The notes under the pieces are model-generated. The model saw nothing but the letters and a program-made list of their open reading frames with translations. It was not told the DNA's origin and searched no databases. The translations under genes were made by a program, and so were the position numbers. Shown here one piece after another: positions 1-5,507 of a stretch of DNA of 5,507 bases (its first letter is position 1; each line of letters starts with the position of its first letter). Source of the stretch: Comamonadaceae bacterium (lineage in GTDB: Bacteria > Pseudomonadota > Gammaproteobacteria > Burkholderiales > Burkholderiaceae_C); the NCBI GenBank assembly GCA_947469815.1, contig CANIRI010000175.1:1-5507 (forward strand). The letters are read 5' to 3'.

Positions 1-164
1 CCACGCCCATTGCCATGCCCGGACGCACAGCCTTGCTGGCGGCGGTGCAACCGGCGCAGTCCAAAGCTCTGTACTTTGTCGCCCGGGGCGACGGCAGTAG
101 CCAGTTCAGCGCCACGCTGGAAGAACACAATCGCGCGGTCGACGCCTACCAACGCAAGAAGTAA
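1..164 (+). CDS. mltG: Endolytic murein transglycosylase MltG (YceG family), C-terminal fragment
   Basis: Only the last 53 codons are in the window (reading from position 3 to TAA at 162-164). The fragment begins TPIAMPGR and continues [18 protein letters not shown] then EEHNRAV. This matches the C-terminal end of the YceG/MltG family, where a TPI-x-x-PG turn is followed by a LYFVA strand and an F-S-x-T-x-x-EHN helix start. Known role of the family: inner-membrane lytic transglycosylase that cleaves nascent peptidoglycan glycan strands and sets their length. The catalytic Glu and the membrane anchor lie upstream of the window and cannot be checked. The residue after TPIA is Met where many homologues have Asn, probably a lineage variant. 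The gene ends 5 bp before tmk, the usual mltG-tmk arrangement in proteobacteria. Confidence 0.88.
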   Translation, partial: TPIAMPGRTALLAAVQPAQSKALYFVARGDGSSQFSATLEEHNRAVDAYQRKK

Positions 165-169
165 CCCGC

Positions 170-862
170 ATGAACCGACTTTTCATCAGCGTGGAAGGCA
201 TTGACGGTGCCGGCAAATCCTCCCACATCGACGCCATGGCAGCGGCTTTGCGCGCCGTGGGCCACACCGTCTGCGTCACCCGTGAGCCCGGTGGAACCCC
301 CTTGGCCGAGCAATTGCGCGCGCTGGTGCTGCACACGCCCATGGACGCATTGACCGAGTCGCTGCTGATTTTTGCCGCCCGGCGCGACCACATTGCCCAG
401 GTCATCCGGCCGGCCTTGGCGCGCGGCGAAGTGGTGTTGTGCGACCGATTCACTGATGCCACATTCGCCTACCAGGGCGGCGGCCACGGCTTTGATCTGG
501 ATGTCTTGGGCACGCTGGAGAACTGGGTGCAATCGTCTGAGGGGCAAGATGGGCAAGAGGGCAGCGCGCTACTGCAGCCCGCGCTCACGCTCTGGTTTGA
601 CCTACCCGCGCAGGTGGCTGCCCAGCGACTGAGCGGGGCCCGCGTGCCAGACAAGTTTGAGGCCCAACCGCAGGCTTTTTTTGAGAAGGTGATTGCCGGA
701 TACGCCCGGCGCGCCGCCCTGGAGCCGCAGCGCTTTGCGCGCATCCACGCCGACCAGCCACCTGACGGTGTGCGCGCCGAGGTGCTGGCAGCCTTGCGCA
801 CCCCCGGGCTGTTACCGGCACGAGCGCAGCCCCAGAACAACCGCTGGCCCCGCCTTGGATAG
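170..862 (+). CDS. tmk: Thymidylate kinase (dTMP kinase)
   Basis: Phosphorylates dTMP to dTDP with ATP in the cytosol, an essential step of dTTP synthesis. The 230-residue product shows the P-loop EGIDGAGKS (residues 9-17), the REPGG motif that positions dTMP (38-42), the DRF motif (92-94) followed by the YQGGG segment (101-105), and a LID region around ARVPDKFE (157-164). The P-loop lacks an Arg while the LID carries one, as in the E. coli type of the enzyme. The ATG at 170 lies 5 bp after the mltG stop and places the P-loop at the usual distance from the N-terminus; a weak AAGAAG upstream may act as ribosome binding site. Two oddities are visible. A small hydrophilic insert at about 122-134 contains a 9-bp tandem duplication. 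The tail after about residue 210 is longer than usual (E. coli Tmk has 213 residues) and overlaps the start of holB in another frame. Confidence 0.95.
   Translation: MNRLFISVEGIDGAGKSSHIDAMAAALRAVGHTVCVTREPGGTPLAEQLRALVLHTPMDALTESLLIFAARRDHIAQVIRPALARGEVVLCDRFTDATFAYQGGGHGFDLDVLGTLENWVQSSEGQDGQEGSALLQPALTLWFDLPAQVAAQRLSGARVPDKFEAQPQAFFEKVIAGYARRAALEPQRFARIHADQPPDGVRAEVLAALRTPGLLPARAQPQNNRWPRLG
542..559 (+). repeat. 9-bp tandem duplication inside tmk
   Basis: Two adjacent near-identical 9-mers, GGGCAAGAT and GGGCAAGAG, differ only in the last base. They are in frame and encode GQD-GQE (Tmk residues 125-130), in a segment between the helix after DRF and the beta strand ALTLWFDLP where the family normally has a short variable loop. 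This looks like a small in-frame slippage expansion in a tolerant surface loop. Confidence 0.6.
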
Positions 863-1884
863 CGGCCCAAGTCCACGCGCTGATCCGCCAGCGCGGCCAC
901 GCCTGGCTGCTCCAAGGCCCGGCTGGCTTGGGACATTACCCCTTGGCGCTGTCCCTGGCCAGTGCCTGGTTGTGCGAACGGCCAACGCCCGAGGGCGCTT
1001 GCGGCAACTGCCCGAGCTGCCACAGCATTGCGGTGCGCACCCATGCCGATTTGCGCGTGCTGATGCCCGAGACCCATCTGCTGGACCTCGGCTGGCCCCT
1101 GGGTGAAAAAGCCCAGCAGGAAATTGACGACAAGGCGCGCAAACCCAGCCGCGAAATCCGGGTTGATGCGGTGCGCGAGACCGTGGAGTTTTGCCAGCGC
1201 ACCAACGCGCGCAACCGCGGCAAAGTGGTGATCGTTTTCCCTGCGGAGGACATGAACCTGGTCACCGCCAACGCCTTGCTCAAGACCCTGGAAGAGCCGC
1301 CCGGTGATACCCGCTTTGTGTTGGCCACCCAGGCCGCGCACCGTTTGCTGCCCACGGTGCGCAGCCGTTGCATGGTCCATACCCTGAGCTGGCCAGCGCC
1401 CGAGGAATCCGCCGCCTGGTTGTCCGCCCAAGGTGTTGCAGCGAACCAGACCGCCGGTTTGCTGCGCGCCAGCGGCGGGCGTCCGGCCATGGCTTTGCAG
1501 ATGGCGCAGTCGGGCCAGGACGCTGCGGCCTGGGCCCGGTTTCCGCGCGCCATGGCGGCGGGTGACGTGCTGGCGGTCAAAGATTGGAGCGGTGCGCAGC
1601 TGGTTGATGCCTTGCAAAAACTCTGCCACGACCTGTGTGCGCTGGCCGTTGGCGCGCCACCGCGTTATTTCGAACCCGCCGATTTGCCGCCACCGCCCAT
1701 GCAGGACCACCTGCGCGGTTTGGGCGCTTGGGATCAGTCCTTGCGGCAAACCCGGCGGGTGGTGGATCACCCCTGGAATGCCGGCCTGATGACCGAGGCT
1801 TTGGTCAGTGCTGCCAAAATCGCCTTGCTGGCAGCCCGAACCGGTCCTGTAAACCCTGCGCGCCGTACCAGTGTGTTGAATTGA
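844..1884 (+). CDS. holB: DNA polymerase III subunit delta' (clamp-loader), start codon uncertain
   Basis: Delta' is a non-ATPase subunit of the clamp-loader complex that opens the beta clamp during replication. Numbering from CTG 844 (346 residues; E. coli delta' has 334), the protein shows a P-loop relic GPAGLG followed by HY instead of K (25-32), zinc-binding cysteines C44-x8-C53-x2-C56-x2-C59, IRVD (105-108), a Walker-B-like strand VVIVFPAED, the helix LLKTLEEPP (145-153) and the SRC sensor-1 motif (174-176). The start is the problem. The first ATG/GTG/TTG in frame is TTG 928, which lies inside the P-loop relic and would remove the first strand and helix (PPWIAAQ ... HAWLLQGP). The frame is open back to a TGA at 763-765, but only CTG (844, 880, 907), ATA 859 and ATC 883 occur there, plus ACG 820, one transition from ATG. 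CTG 844 is used here as the most plausible of these. The gene overlaps the tmk end, so translation is probably coupled to tmk. Confidence 0.87.
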   Translation: MAPPWIAAQVHALIRQRGHAWLLQGPAGLGHYPLALSLASAWLCERPTPEGACGNCPSCHSIAVRTHADLRVLMPETHLLDLGWPLGEKAQQEIDDKARKPSREIRVDAVRETVEFCQRTNARNRGKVVIVFPAEDMNLVTANALLKTLEEPPGDTRFVLATQAAHRLLPTVRSRCMVHTLSWPAPEESAAWLSAQGVAANQTAGLLRASGGRPAMALQMAQSGQDAAAWARFPRAMAAGDVLAVKDWSGAQLVDALQKLCHDLCALAVGAPPRYFEPADLPPPPMQDHLRGLGAWDQSLRQTRRVVDHPWNAGLMTEALVSAAKIALLAARTGPVNPARRTSVLN

Positions 1885-1891
1885 AACGAAT

Positions 1892-1900
1892 AAGGGGAGG
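1892..1900 (+). promoter_or_regulatory. Strong ribosome binding site for pilZ
   Basis: AAGGGGAGG lies 9 nt before the ATG at 1910, inside the 25-bp gap after the holB stop. It is the best Shine-Dalgarno match in the plus-strand gene run and supports ATG 1910 as the pilZ start, with initiation independent of holB translation. I see no convincing promoter in the gap. Confidence 0.7.
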
Positions 1901-1909
1901 CAGAACCAT

Positions 1910-2290
1910 ATGACCGAGCTGACCACAACCGGCGCGATGAGCGCCTCTGCCTTGCGCTCCAGCATGCTGCAGTTCAGTGCGCCTGACGTCACCACGCTGT
2001 ACGCCCACTACATCAGCAGATTCCAAAACGGTGGCATTTTTGTGCCGACGAGGGGCGGGTTCGAGCTCGGTGCCGAGGTGATCGTCGCTTTGACTCTGCC
2101 AGGGCGGGAAGAGCGGTTTGCCATTGGCGGGCGGGTGGCGTGGGTGACGCCGGCCAATGCGCAACACGGCCGCAGCCAAGGCGTTGGCGTGGCCTTCGAG
2201 ACCGACGACAAATCCAAGGCCGTGCGCGCCATCATCGAAGACATGCTGGGCAATATGTTGACGTCCGGTCGCGGAACCCAAACCTTTTAA
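1910..2290 (+). CDS. pilZ: Single-domain PilZ protein, type IV pilus biogenesis type
   Basis: The 126-residue protein is one PilZ beta-barrel domain with the hallmarks of the pilus-assembly PilZ subgroup: Y-x-x-YISRFQNGGIFVPT (31-47), a GAEVIVALTLP strand (54-64), GGRVAWVTPANAQ (73-85) and GVGVAFETDD (91-100), then a C-terminal helix. The RxxxR and D/N-x-S-x-x-G motifs that bind cyclic di-GMP in other PilZ domains are absent; NGGIF stands in the second position. Members of this subgroup in Pseudomonas and Xanthomonas are needed for type IV pilus function, and in Xanthomonas PilZ binds the ATPase PilB and the receptor FimX. Location downstream of tmk-holB and upstream of tatD is the same as in Pseudomonas. 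That this organism makes type IV pili is inference; no other pil gene is in the window. The start is fixed by a strong ribosome binding site. Confidence 0.92.
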   Translation: MTELTTTGAMSASALRSSMLQFSAPDVTTLYAHYISRFQNGGIFVPTRGGFELGAEVIVALTLPGREERFAIGGRVAWVTPANAQHGRSQGVGVAFETDDKSKAVRAIIEDMLGNMLTSGRGTQTF

Positions 2291-2304
2291 ATGCGTCTGT
2301 CGCG

Positions 2305-3096
2305 ATGTACACCGACTCCCACTGCCACCTGAATTTCCCGGAGTTGCTGGAGCAGATCGGCGACATCCGCGCCGCGATGCAGCAGGCCAGCGTGACGCGG
2401 GCCTTGTGCATTGCCACCACGCTGGAGGCTTTTCCGCAAGTGCACGCTCTGGCCATGGATTACGCGAATTTCTGGGCCACGGTGGGTGTTCACCCCGACA
2501 GCGAAGACGTGGCCGAACCCACCTTCGATGATCTGGTGCAGCGCGCCGCACTGCCCCGGGTGGTGGCCATCGGCGAGACCGGGCTGGACTATTACCGGCT
2601 CAACGGGCGCAGCGTGGCCGATATGGAGTGGCAACGGGAGCGCTTTCGGGTGCACATCCGCGCCGCGCAGGCAACGGCTAAACCCCTGGTCATCCACACC
2701 CGCAGCGCCAGCGACGACACCTTGGCTATTCTGCGGGAGGAGGGCGAGGCCGCAGGCGGTGGTGCCGGTGGCGTTTTCCACTGCTTCACCGAGACCCGCG
2801 CCGTTGCCACGGCGGCGCTGGACATGGGTTTTTACATCTCGTTTTCGGGCATCCTGACCTTCAAGACCGCGCAGGATTTGCGCGACGTGGCCGCGCTGGT
2901 CCCCATGGACCGGCTGCTGATCGAGACCGACAGCCCGTATCTGGCACCCGTTCCGTACCGGGGCAAAACCAACAATCCGTCCTATGTGCCCTGGGTGGCA
3001 AAGCAGTTGGCGGAAATCAAAAGTTGCAGCCCGGAGGCCATCGGCGAGCAGACCAGCCGCAATTTCGACGCGCTTTTTGCCGGGGTCTTGGCGTGA
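2305..3096 (+). CDS. tatD: TatD family metal-dependent hydrolase (putative 3'-5' DNase)
   Basis: TatD-family TIM-barrel amidohydrolase. E. coli homologues are metal-dependent DNases or exonucleases linked to DNA repair; substrate here is not provable. The 263-residue protein (typical size about 260) shows all metal-site signatures: DSHCHL (H6 and H8), GVHPD (61-65), GETGLDYY with E91, the HTR strand (H131), FHCF with H159, and ETDSPYLAP with D209, followed by PYRGKTNNP. The ATG at 2305 places DSHCH at the very N-terminus as in the family. The frame is open back to 2140, but that upstream part lies within pilZ and does not resemble TatD. No clear Shine-Dalgarno is seen; the start lies 14 bp after the pilZ stop, so coupled translation is likely. 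Its stop overlaps the GTG of the next gene by 4 bp. Confidence 0.94.
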   Translation: MYTDSHCHLNFPELLEQIGDIRAAMQQASVTRALCIATTLEAFPQVHALAMDYANFWATVGVHPDSEDVAEPTFDDLVQRAALPRVVAIGETGLDYYRLNGRSVADMEWQRERFRVHIRAAQATAKPLVIHTRSASDDTLAILREEGEAAGGGAGGVFHCFTETRAVATAALDMGFYISFSGILTFKTAQDLRDVAALVPMDRLLIETDSPYLAPVPYRGKTNNPSYVPWVAKQLAEIKSCSPEAIGEQTSRNFDALFAGVLA

Positions 3097-3740
3097 TAAA
3101 TAGATTTAAAAAAGCCATTTATCTCTATGTTTTTATGGGATTTTTTTTGGCTCATGCTGGGAGTTACGAGGATTTTTTTGCCGCCATCAAAAAGGATGAT
3201 GCCGCTACCGTGTCCGCCTTGCTGGCACGCGGCATCGACCCCAATACCCTGGGGCCCGAGGGATTGACCGGCTTGTTCATGGCCGCGCGCGCGGGCCACG
3301 CCAAGGTGGCGCTGGTCTTGCTGGAGGCACCGGACACCGATGTGGAATGCCGCAACACCGCCGACGAGAGCCCCTTGATGCTGGCCGCGCTGCGCGGTGA
3401 CCTGCCGCTGGCACGGGCCTTGATTGCGCGGGACGCCGATGTCAACAAAACCGGTTGGACCCCGCTGCATTACGCGGCCTCGCGCGGGCATATTCCCATG
3501 ATCGACCTGCTGCTGGAGCACCACGCCTATATCGACGCCGAGTCGCCCAACCGCACCACGCCGCTGATGATGGCGGCCGGCTACGGTAGCGTCCAAGCCA
3601 CCCGTATCTTGCTGCGCGCCGGTGCTGACGCCACAGTGAAGAACGCCGAAGGGCTGACGGCTTTGGACTTTGCTATGGGTTTTGGCAAAGCCGACTCGGC
3701 TGCTGCGCTGCGGGCGGCTGCAACGGCAAAGCCGCAATAG
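3093..3740 (+). CDS. Exported ankyrin-repeat protein
   Basis: The 215-residue product starts with a signal peptide: basic MINRFKK, a hydrophobic core AIYLYVFMGFFLA (8-20) and a likely signal peptidase I site after AHA (20-22), so it is probably periplasmic. The rest is four or five ankyrin repeats, roughly 25-50 (degenerate), 57-89, 92-119, 121-153 and 155-186, with a final half repeat to about 208. Clear consensus pieces are GWTPLHYAASRGH, TTPLMMAAGYGS and LLRAGADATVKNAEG. The GTG at 3093 overlaps the tatD stop (GTGA) and has GGGG at 3082-3085 in front; the next in-frame start, ATG 3135, would cut off the charged end of the signal peptide. Ankyrin repeats bind protein partners; the partner and function are unknown. 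Codons 3093-3180 are strikingly AT-rich (about 30% GC by hand count), with A6, T8 and T7 runs, against a GC-rich remainder. Confidence 0.87.
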   Translation: MINRFKKAIYLYVFMGFFLAHAGSYEDFFAAIKKDDAATVSALLARGIDPNTLGPEGLTGLFMAARAGHAKVALVLLEAPDTDVECRNTADESPLMLAALRGDLPLARALIARDADVNKTGWTPLHYAASRGHIPMIDLLLEHHAYIDAESPNRTTPLMMAAGYGSVQATRILLRAGADATVKNAEGLTALDFAMGFGKADSAAALRAAATAKPQ

Positions 3741-3756
3741 GCCGAGCGTAGGCACG

Positions 3757-3773
3757 GCACGGCTCAGCCGCGC
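3757..3773. terminator. Weak hairpin in the convergent gap, possible terminator
   Basis: In the 34-bp gap between the ankyrin gene and the convergent dinB, CGGC (3760-3763) and GCCG (3767-3770) can pair around a TCA loop. The stem extends past one A-C mismatch by two further pairs (GC 3757-3758 with GC 3772-3773). No T run follows on the plus strand, and on the minus strand the hairpin is not followed by one either. A location between two converging genes fits a terminator, but the structure is small and could be chance in GC-rich DNA. Confidence 0.22.
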
Positions 3774-3774
3774 A

Positions 3775-4989
3775 TTAATCCGTCAAAAACAAAGCGTGCT
3801 GCGCTGGTTCGGCGGGCGCATCGGCCAAGGCTGCCGCGTCTTGCTTGAGCAGCAAACCACCCACCCGCACACCGAGCAGCCGCAGCCGCTGGTCCAAAGG
3901 CGCGCGTTTGAGTGCTTGTCCCGCCGCCTGGCGGATCGCTGCGGCCTGGTCGGTGTAACCGGCAATGGTTTGGTCCCGCGTGGCGATGCGAAAGTCCGTA
4001 AAGCGCAGCTTCACGCCGATGGTGCGGCCCACATAGCCCTTGCGCTGCAAATCGGCCGCCACCTGTTCGCACAGCTTGGTGAAGATCGCGCCCAGTGCGG
4101 CGCGGTCGTGTACCGCGTGCAGGTCGCGCTCAAACGTGGTCTCGCGGCTCATGCTCACCGGCTCGCTGCTGGTGTGCACCGCACTGTTGTCGCGCCCGTG
4201 CGCTGCGGCGTGCAGCCAGGCACCGGTTTTGGGGCCGAAGTGCTGTGCCAATGCGGCCGGTTCGGCGCTGGCGAGCTGGCCGATGGTGTGGATGTCCAGC
4301 GCTTGCAGTCGGGCGTCGGCTTTGGGGCCGATGCCATTGATCTTGCGGCAGGCCAGCGGCCAAATGGCGCTTTGCAAGTCCTCTTCCATGACCACTGAAA
4401 TACCGTTGGGCTTATTGAATTCGCTGGCCATTTTGGCCAGCAGCTTGTTGGGTGCCACGCCCACCGAACAGGTCAGACCCGTGTCCTCAAAAATCGCTTT
4501 TTGGATGAGCCGCGCCAGCACCCGCCCGCCCTCGCGCTGACCGCCGGGCACTTCGGTGAAATCGATGTAGACCTCGTCCACACCCCGGTTTTCCATCACC
4601 GGCGCGATCTCGGTGATGATGGCCTTGAAGCGCTGTGAATAGTGCCGGTACTGGGCAAAGTCCACCGGCAGCAGCACCGCCTGCGGGCACAGCTGCGCCG
4701 CCTTCATCAGCCCCATGGCCGAGCCCACGCCGAACTGGCGCGCCGCGTAGGTAGCCGTGGTGATCACGCCGCGCCCGGTGTAGTCGCGCAAAACCGGAAA
4801 TTCAGCCACTGGAATTTCGTGCAAAGCCCGGCCCTGGTCGCTCTGGATCAGATCCTCATCAACCTTGCGCCGCCCGCCGCCAATTACCACCGGCAAGCCC
4901 TTGAGCTGTGGGTAGCGCAGCAACTCCACCGACGCATAAAACGCGTCCATGTCCAGGTGCGCGATGCGGCGCAAGGGCAGGTCTGTCAC
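3775..4989 (-). CDS. dinB: DNA polymerase IV (Y-family translesion polymerase)
   Basis: Error-prone Y-family polymerase that copies damaged templates. The 404-residue protein shows HLDMDAFYASVE (11-22; metal ligand D13, likely steric gate Y18), GVDEVYIDFTE (136-146; catalytic D138 and E139), SVGVAPNKLLAKMASEFNKP (175-194), a helix-hairpin-helix INGIGPKADARLQAL (217-231) and a little-finger domain from about 275. The C-terminal QHALFL (397-402) resembles a beta-clamp binding motif, as in E. coli DinB, which ends in QLVLGL. It is about 50 residues longer than E. coli Pol IV, mainly through an insert at about 40-72 between the GGGR loop and RGVITTATYAAR. Similar inserts are, from memory, common in Burkholderiales DinB. 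The start is GTG at 4989 with GGGGAG 8 nt upstream. No LexA box (CTGT-N8-ACAG) was found in the 43 bp upstream, so it may be read from a promoter before the upstream lldD-like gene. Confidence 0.95.
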   Translation of the reverse strand: MTDLPLRRIAHLDMDAFYASVELLRYPQLKGLPVVIGGGRRKVDEDLIQSDQGRALHEIPVAEFPVLRDYTGRGVITTATYAARQFGVGSAMGLMKAAQLCPQAVLLPVDFAQYRHYSQRFKAIITEIAPVMENRGVDEVYIDFTEVPGGQREGGRVLARLIQKAIFEDTGLTCSVGVAPNKLLAKMASEFNKPNGISVVMEEDLQSAIWPLACRKINGIGPKADARLQALDIHTIGQLASAEPAALAQHFGPKTGAWLHAAAHGRDNSAVHTSSEPVSMSRETTFERDLHAVHDRAALGAIFTKLCEQVAADLQRKGYVGRTIGVKLRFTDFRIATRDQTIAGYTDQAAAIRQAAGQALKRAPLDQRLRLLGVRVGGLLLKQDAAALADAPAEPAQHALFLTD

Positions 4990-4997
4990 GCCAGCGG

Positions 4998-5003
4998 CTC
5001 CCC
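4998..5003 (-). promoter_or_regulatory. Ribosome binding site deciding the dinB GTG start
   Basis: On the minus strand GGGGAG precedes the GTG at 4989 by 8 nt. Together with the position of the DMDAF motif (residues 13-17, slightly later than E. coli's 8-12), it supports GTG 4989 as the true start. Confidence 0.6.
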
Positions 5004-5032
5004 ATCCTGCGCTGGGTTCGGTGGTTCAGGGC

Positions 5033-5507
5033 TTAGCCCGCAGTCGGGAAGGTTCCGGGCAGCAAGATGCTGCGGTCCACGGTCTGGATGTTGGTGTGCC
5101 CGCAAAACGCCATGGTGATGTCCAGCTCTTTGTGGATGACTTCCAGCGCTTTGGTCACGCCGGCTTCGCCCATCGCGCCCAGGCCGTAGACCATGGCGCG
5201 GCCGATTAGCGTGCCGCGTGCGCCCAGCGCCCAGGCCTTGAGCACGTCTTGCCCGCTGCGGATGCCGCCGTCCATCCAGACCTCGATGTCCGAGCCCACC
5301 GCCGCCACGATGGCCGGTAGCGCCTCGATGCTGGACTGCGCGCCGTCCAACTGCCGCCCGCCGTGGTTGCTCACCACAATCGCGTCGGCCCCGCTGGACA
5401 CGGCCAGGCGGGCGTCTTCCACGTCTTGAATGCCTTTGAGAATCAGCTTGCCGCCCCATTGCTCTTTGACCCAGGCAATGTCGGCCCACGACAGGCGCGG
5501 GTCAAAC
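5033..5507 (-). CDS. FMN-dependent alpha-hydroxy-acid dehydrogenase (LldD / lactate-glycolate oxidase family), C-terminal part
   Basis: The frame is open from the right edge of the window to TAA at 5033-5035, giving 157 codons of a protein whose N-terminal half lies outside. The family oxidises L-2-hydroxy acids such as L-lactate, glycolate or mandelate to 2-oxo acids with FMN as cofactor. Seen here in order are LILKGI (the Lys contacts FMN N1), the active-site SNHGGRQLD with the catalytic His (codon 5363-5365) and substrate-binding Arg, the FMN phosphate-binding strand VWMDGGIRSGQDVLKA, and LIGRAMVYGLGAMGE. The C-terminal helix is KALEVIHKELDITMAFCG and the protein ends in LPGTFPTAG. The substrate-specifying N-terminal residues are not visible, so L-lactate dehydrogenase (lldD) is only the most common possibility. 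It lies 43 bp upstream of dinB on the same strand, so the two may be co-transcribed. Confidence 0.88.
   Translation of the reverse strand, partial: FDPRLSWADIAWVKEQWGGKLILKGIQDVEDARLAVSSGADAIVVSNHGGRQLDGAQSSIEALPAIVAAVGSDIEVWMDGGIRSGQDVLKAWALGARGTLIGRAMVYGLGAMGEAGVTKALEVIHKELDITMAFCGHTNIQTVDRSILLPGTFPTAG

Noticed and set aside
469..1995. Long open frame of 508 codons on the minus strand opposite tmk and holB
   Set aside because: Its length reflects GC-rich codon phase of the genes on the plus strand. The translation is rich in Gly, Gln, Arg and His with no recognisable domain, while the opposite strand has two clear conserved proteins.
2140..2304. Upstream extension of the tatD frame
   Set aside because: It overlaps pilZ in another frame, reads as low-complexity Arg-rich sequence, and TatD proteins begin directly with the DSHCH motif as from ATG 2305.
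2291..2332. Mini-ORF of 13 codons starting right after the pilZ stop (TTTTAAATG)
   Set aside because: No ribosome binding site of its own and out of frame with tatD; it could only be an incidental ATG near the tatD start.
3024..3092. N-terminal extension of the ankyrin frame into tatD
   Set aside because: It would put a polar Arg-rich stretch before a clear signal peptide; GTG 3093 overlapping the tatD stop is a better start.
3670..4398. Plus-strand open frame of 242 codons opposite dinB
   Set aside because: Shadow of dinB; no domain or start signal, and dinB has every catalytic motif.
4980..5040. LexA (SOS) box upstream of dinB
   Set aside because: A CTGT occurs at the dinB start but no ACAG at the required spacing, so no palindrome.
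4986..5489. Minus-strand frame of 167 codons overlapping the lldD-like gene and the dinB upstream gap
   Set aside because: Arg/Gly-rich out-of-frame shadow of the dehydrogenase, whose conserved SNHGGRQLD and DGGIRSG motifs lie in a different frame.
1..5507. tRNA, rRNA, CRISPR array, insertion sequence or attachment site
   Set aside because: No array of spaced repeats, transposase motif, terminal inverted repeat or tRNA-like cloverleaf seen; nearly the whole window is covered by recognised coding sequence.

Overview
The window is high-GC bacterial chromosome. It looks betaproteobacterial, most likely Burkholderiales near the Comamonadaceae (Rhodoferax/Polaromonas-like). This placement is inferred from the protein flavour (MltG C-terminus, a long DinB with an extra segment after its first beta strand, a PilZ of the pilus type) and from the gene order mltG-tmk-holB-pilZ-tatD. 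No database search could be run.

Positions 1-3740 are a tightly packed plus-strand gene run. It starts with the C-terminus of the septal/lytic murein transglycosylase gene mltG, followed by tmk (dTMP kinase), holB (DNA polymerase III delta'), pilZ (type IV pilus biogenesis protein without c-di-GMP-binding motifs), tatD (metal-dependent DNase/hydrolase) and a small exported ankyrin-repeat protein. Spacings are 5 bp (mltG-tmk), an overlap at tmk-holB, 25 bp with a strong Shine-Dalgarno (holB-pilZ), 14 bp (pilZ-tatD) and a 4-bp GTGA overlap (tatD-ankyrin). This suggests one transcript. The genes link DNA precursor supply and replication (tmk, holB), envelope growth and pili (mltG, pilZ) and DNA/RNA processing or repair (tatD). 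The ankyrin gene is the accessory-looking member.

Positions 3741-3774 are a short convergent gap holding only a weak hairpin. From 3775 to the right edge the genes lie on the minus strand: dinB (DNA polymerase IV) and, upstream of it by 43 bp, the C-terminal part of an FMN-dependent alpha-hydroxy-acid dehydrogenase (LldD/lactate oxidase family) that runs off the window.

This is mostly an ordinary housekeeping region; I see no mobile element, CRISPR, RNA gene or new defence system. The best oddity is holB: its conserved N-terminus, including the degenerate P-loop, lies upstream of the first ATG/GTG/TTG in frame. It must therefore start at a rare codon (CTG, ACG or ATA), be made by frameshifting out of tmk, or reflect a sequence error. 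Secondary points are the AT-rich signal-peptide segment of the ankyrin gene, the roughly 33-residue DinB insertion, and a 9-bp duplication inside tmk.
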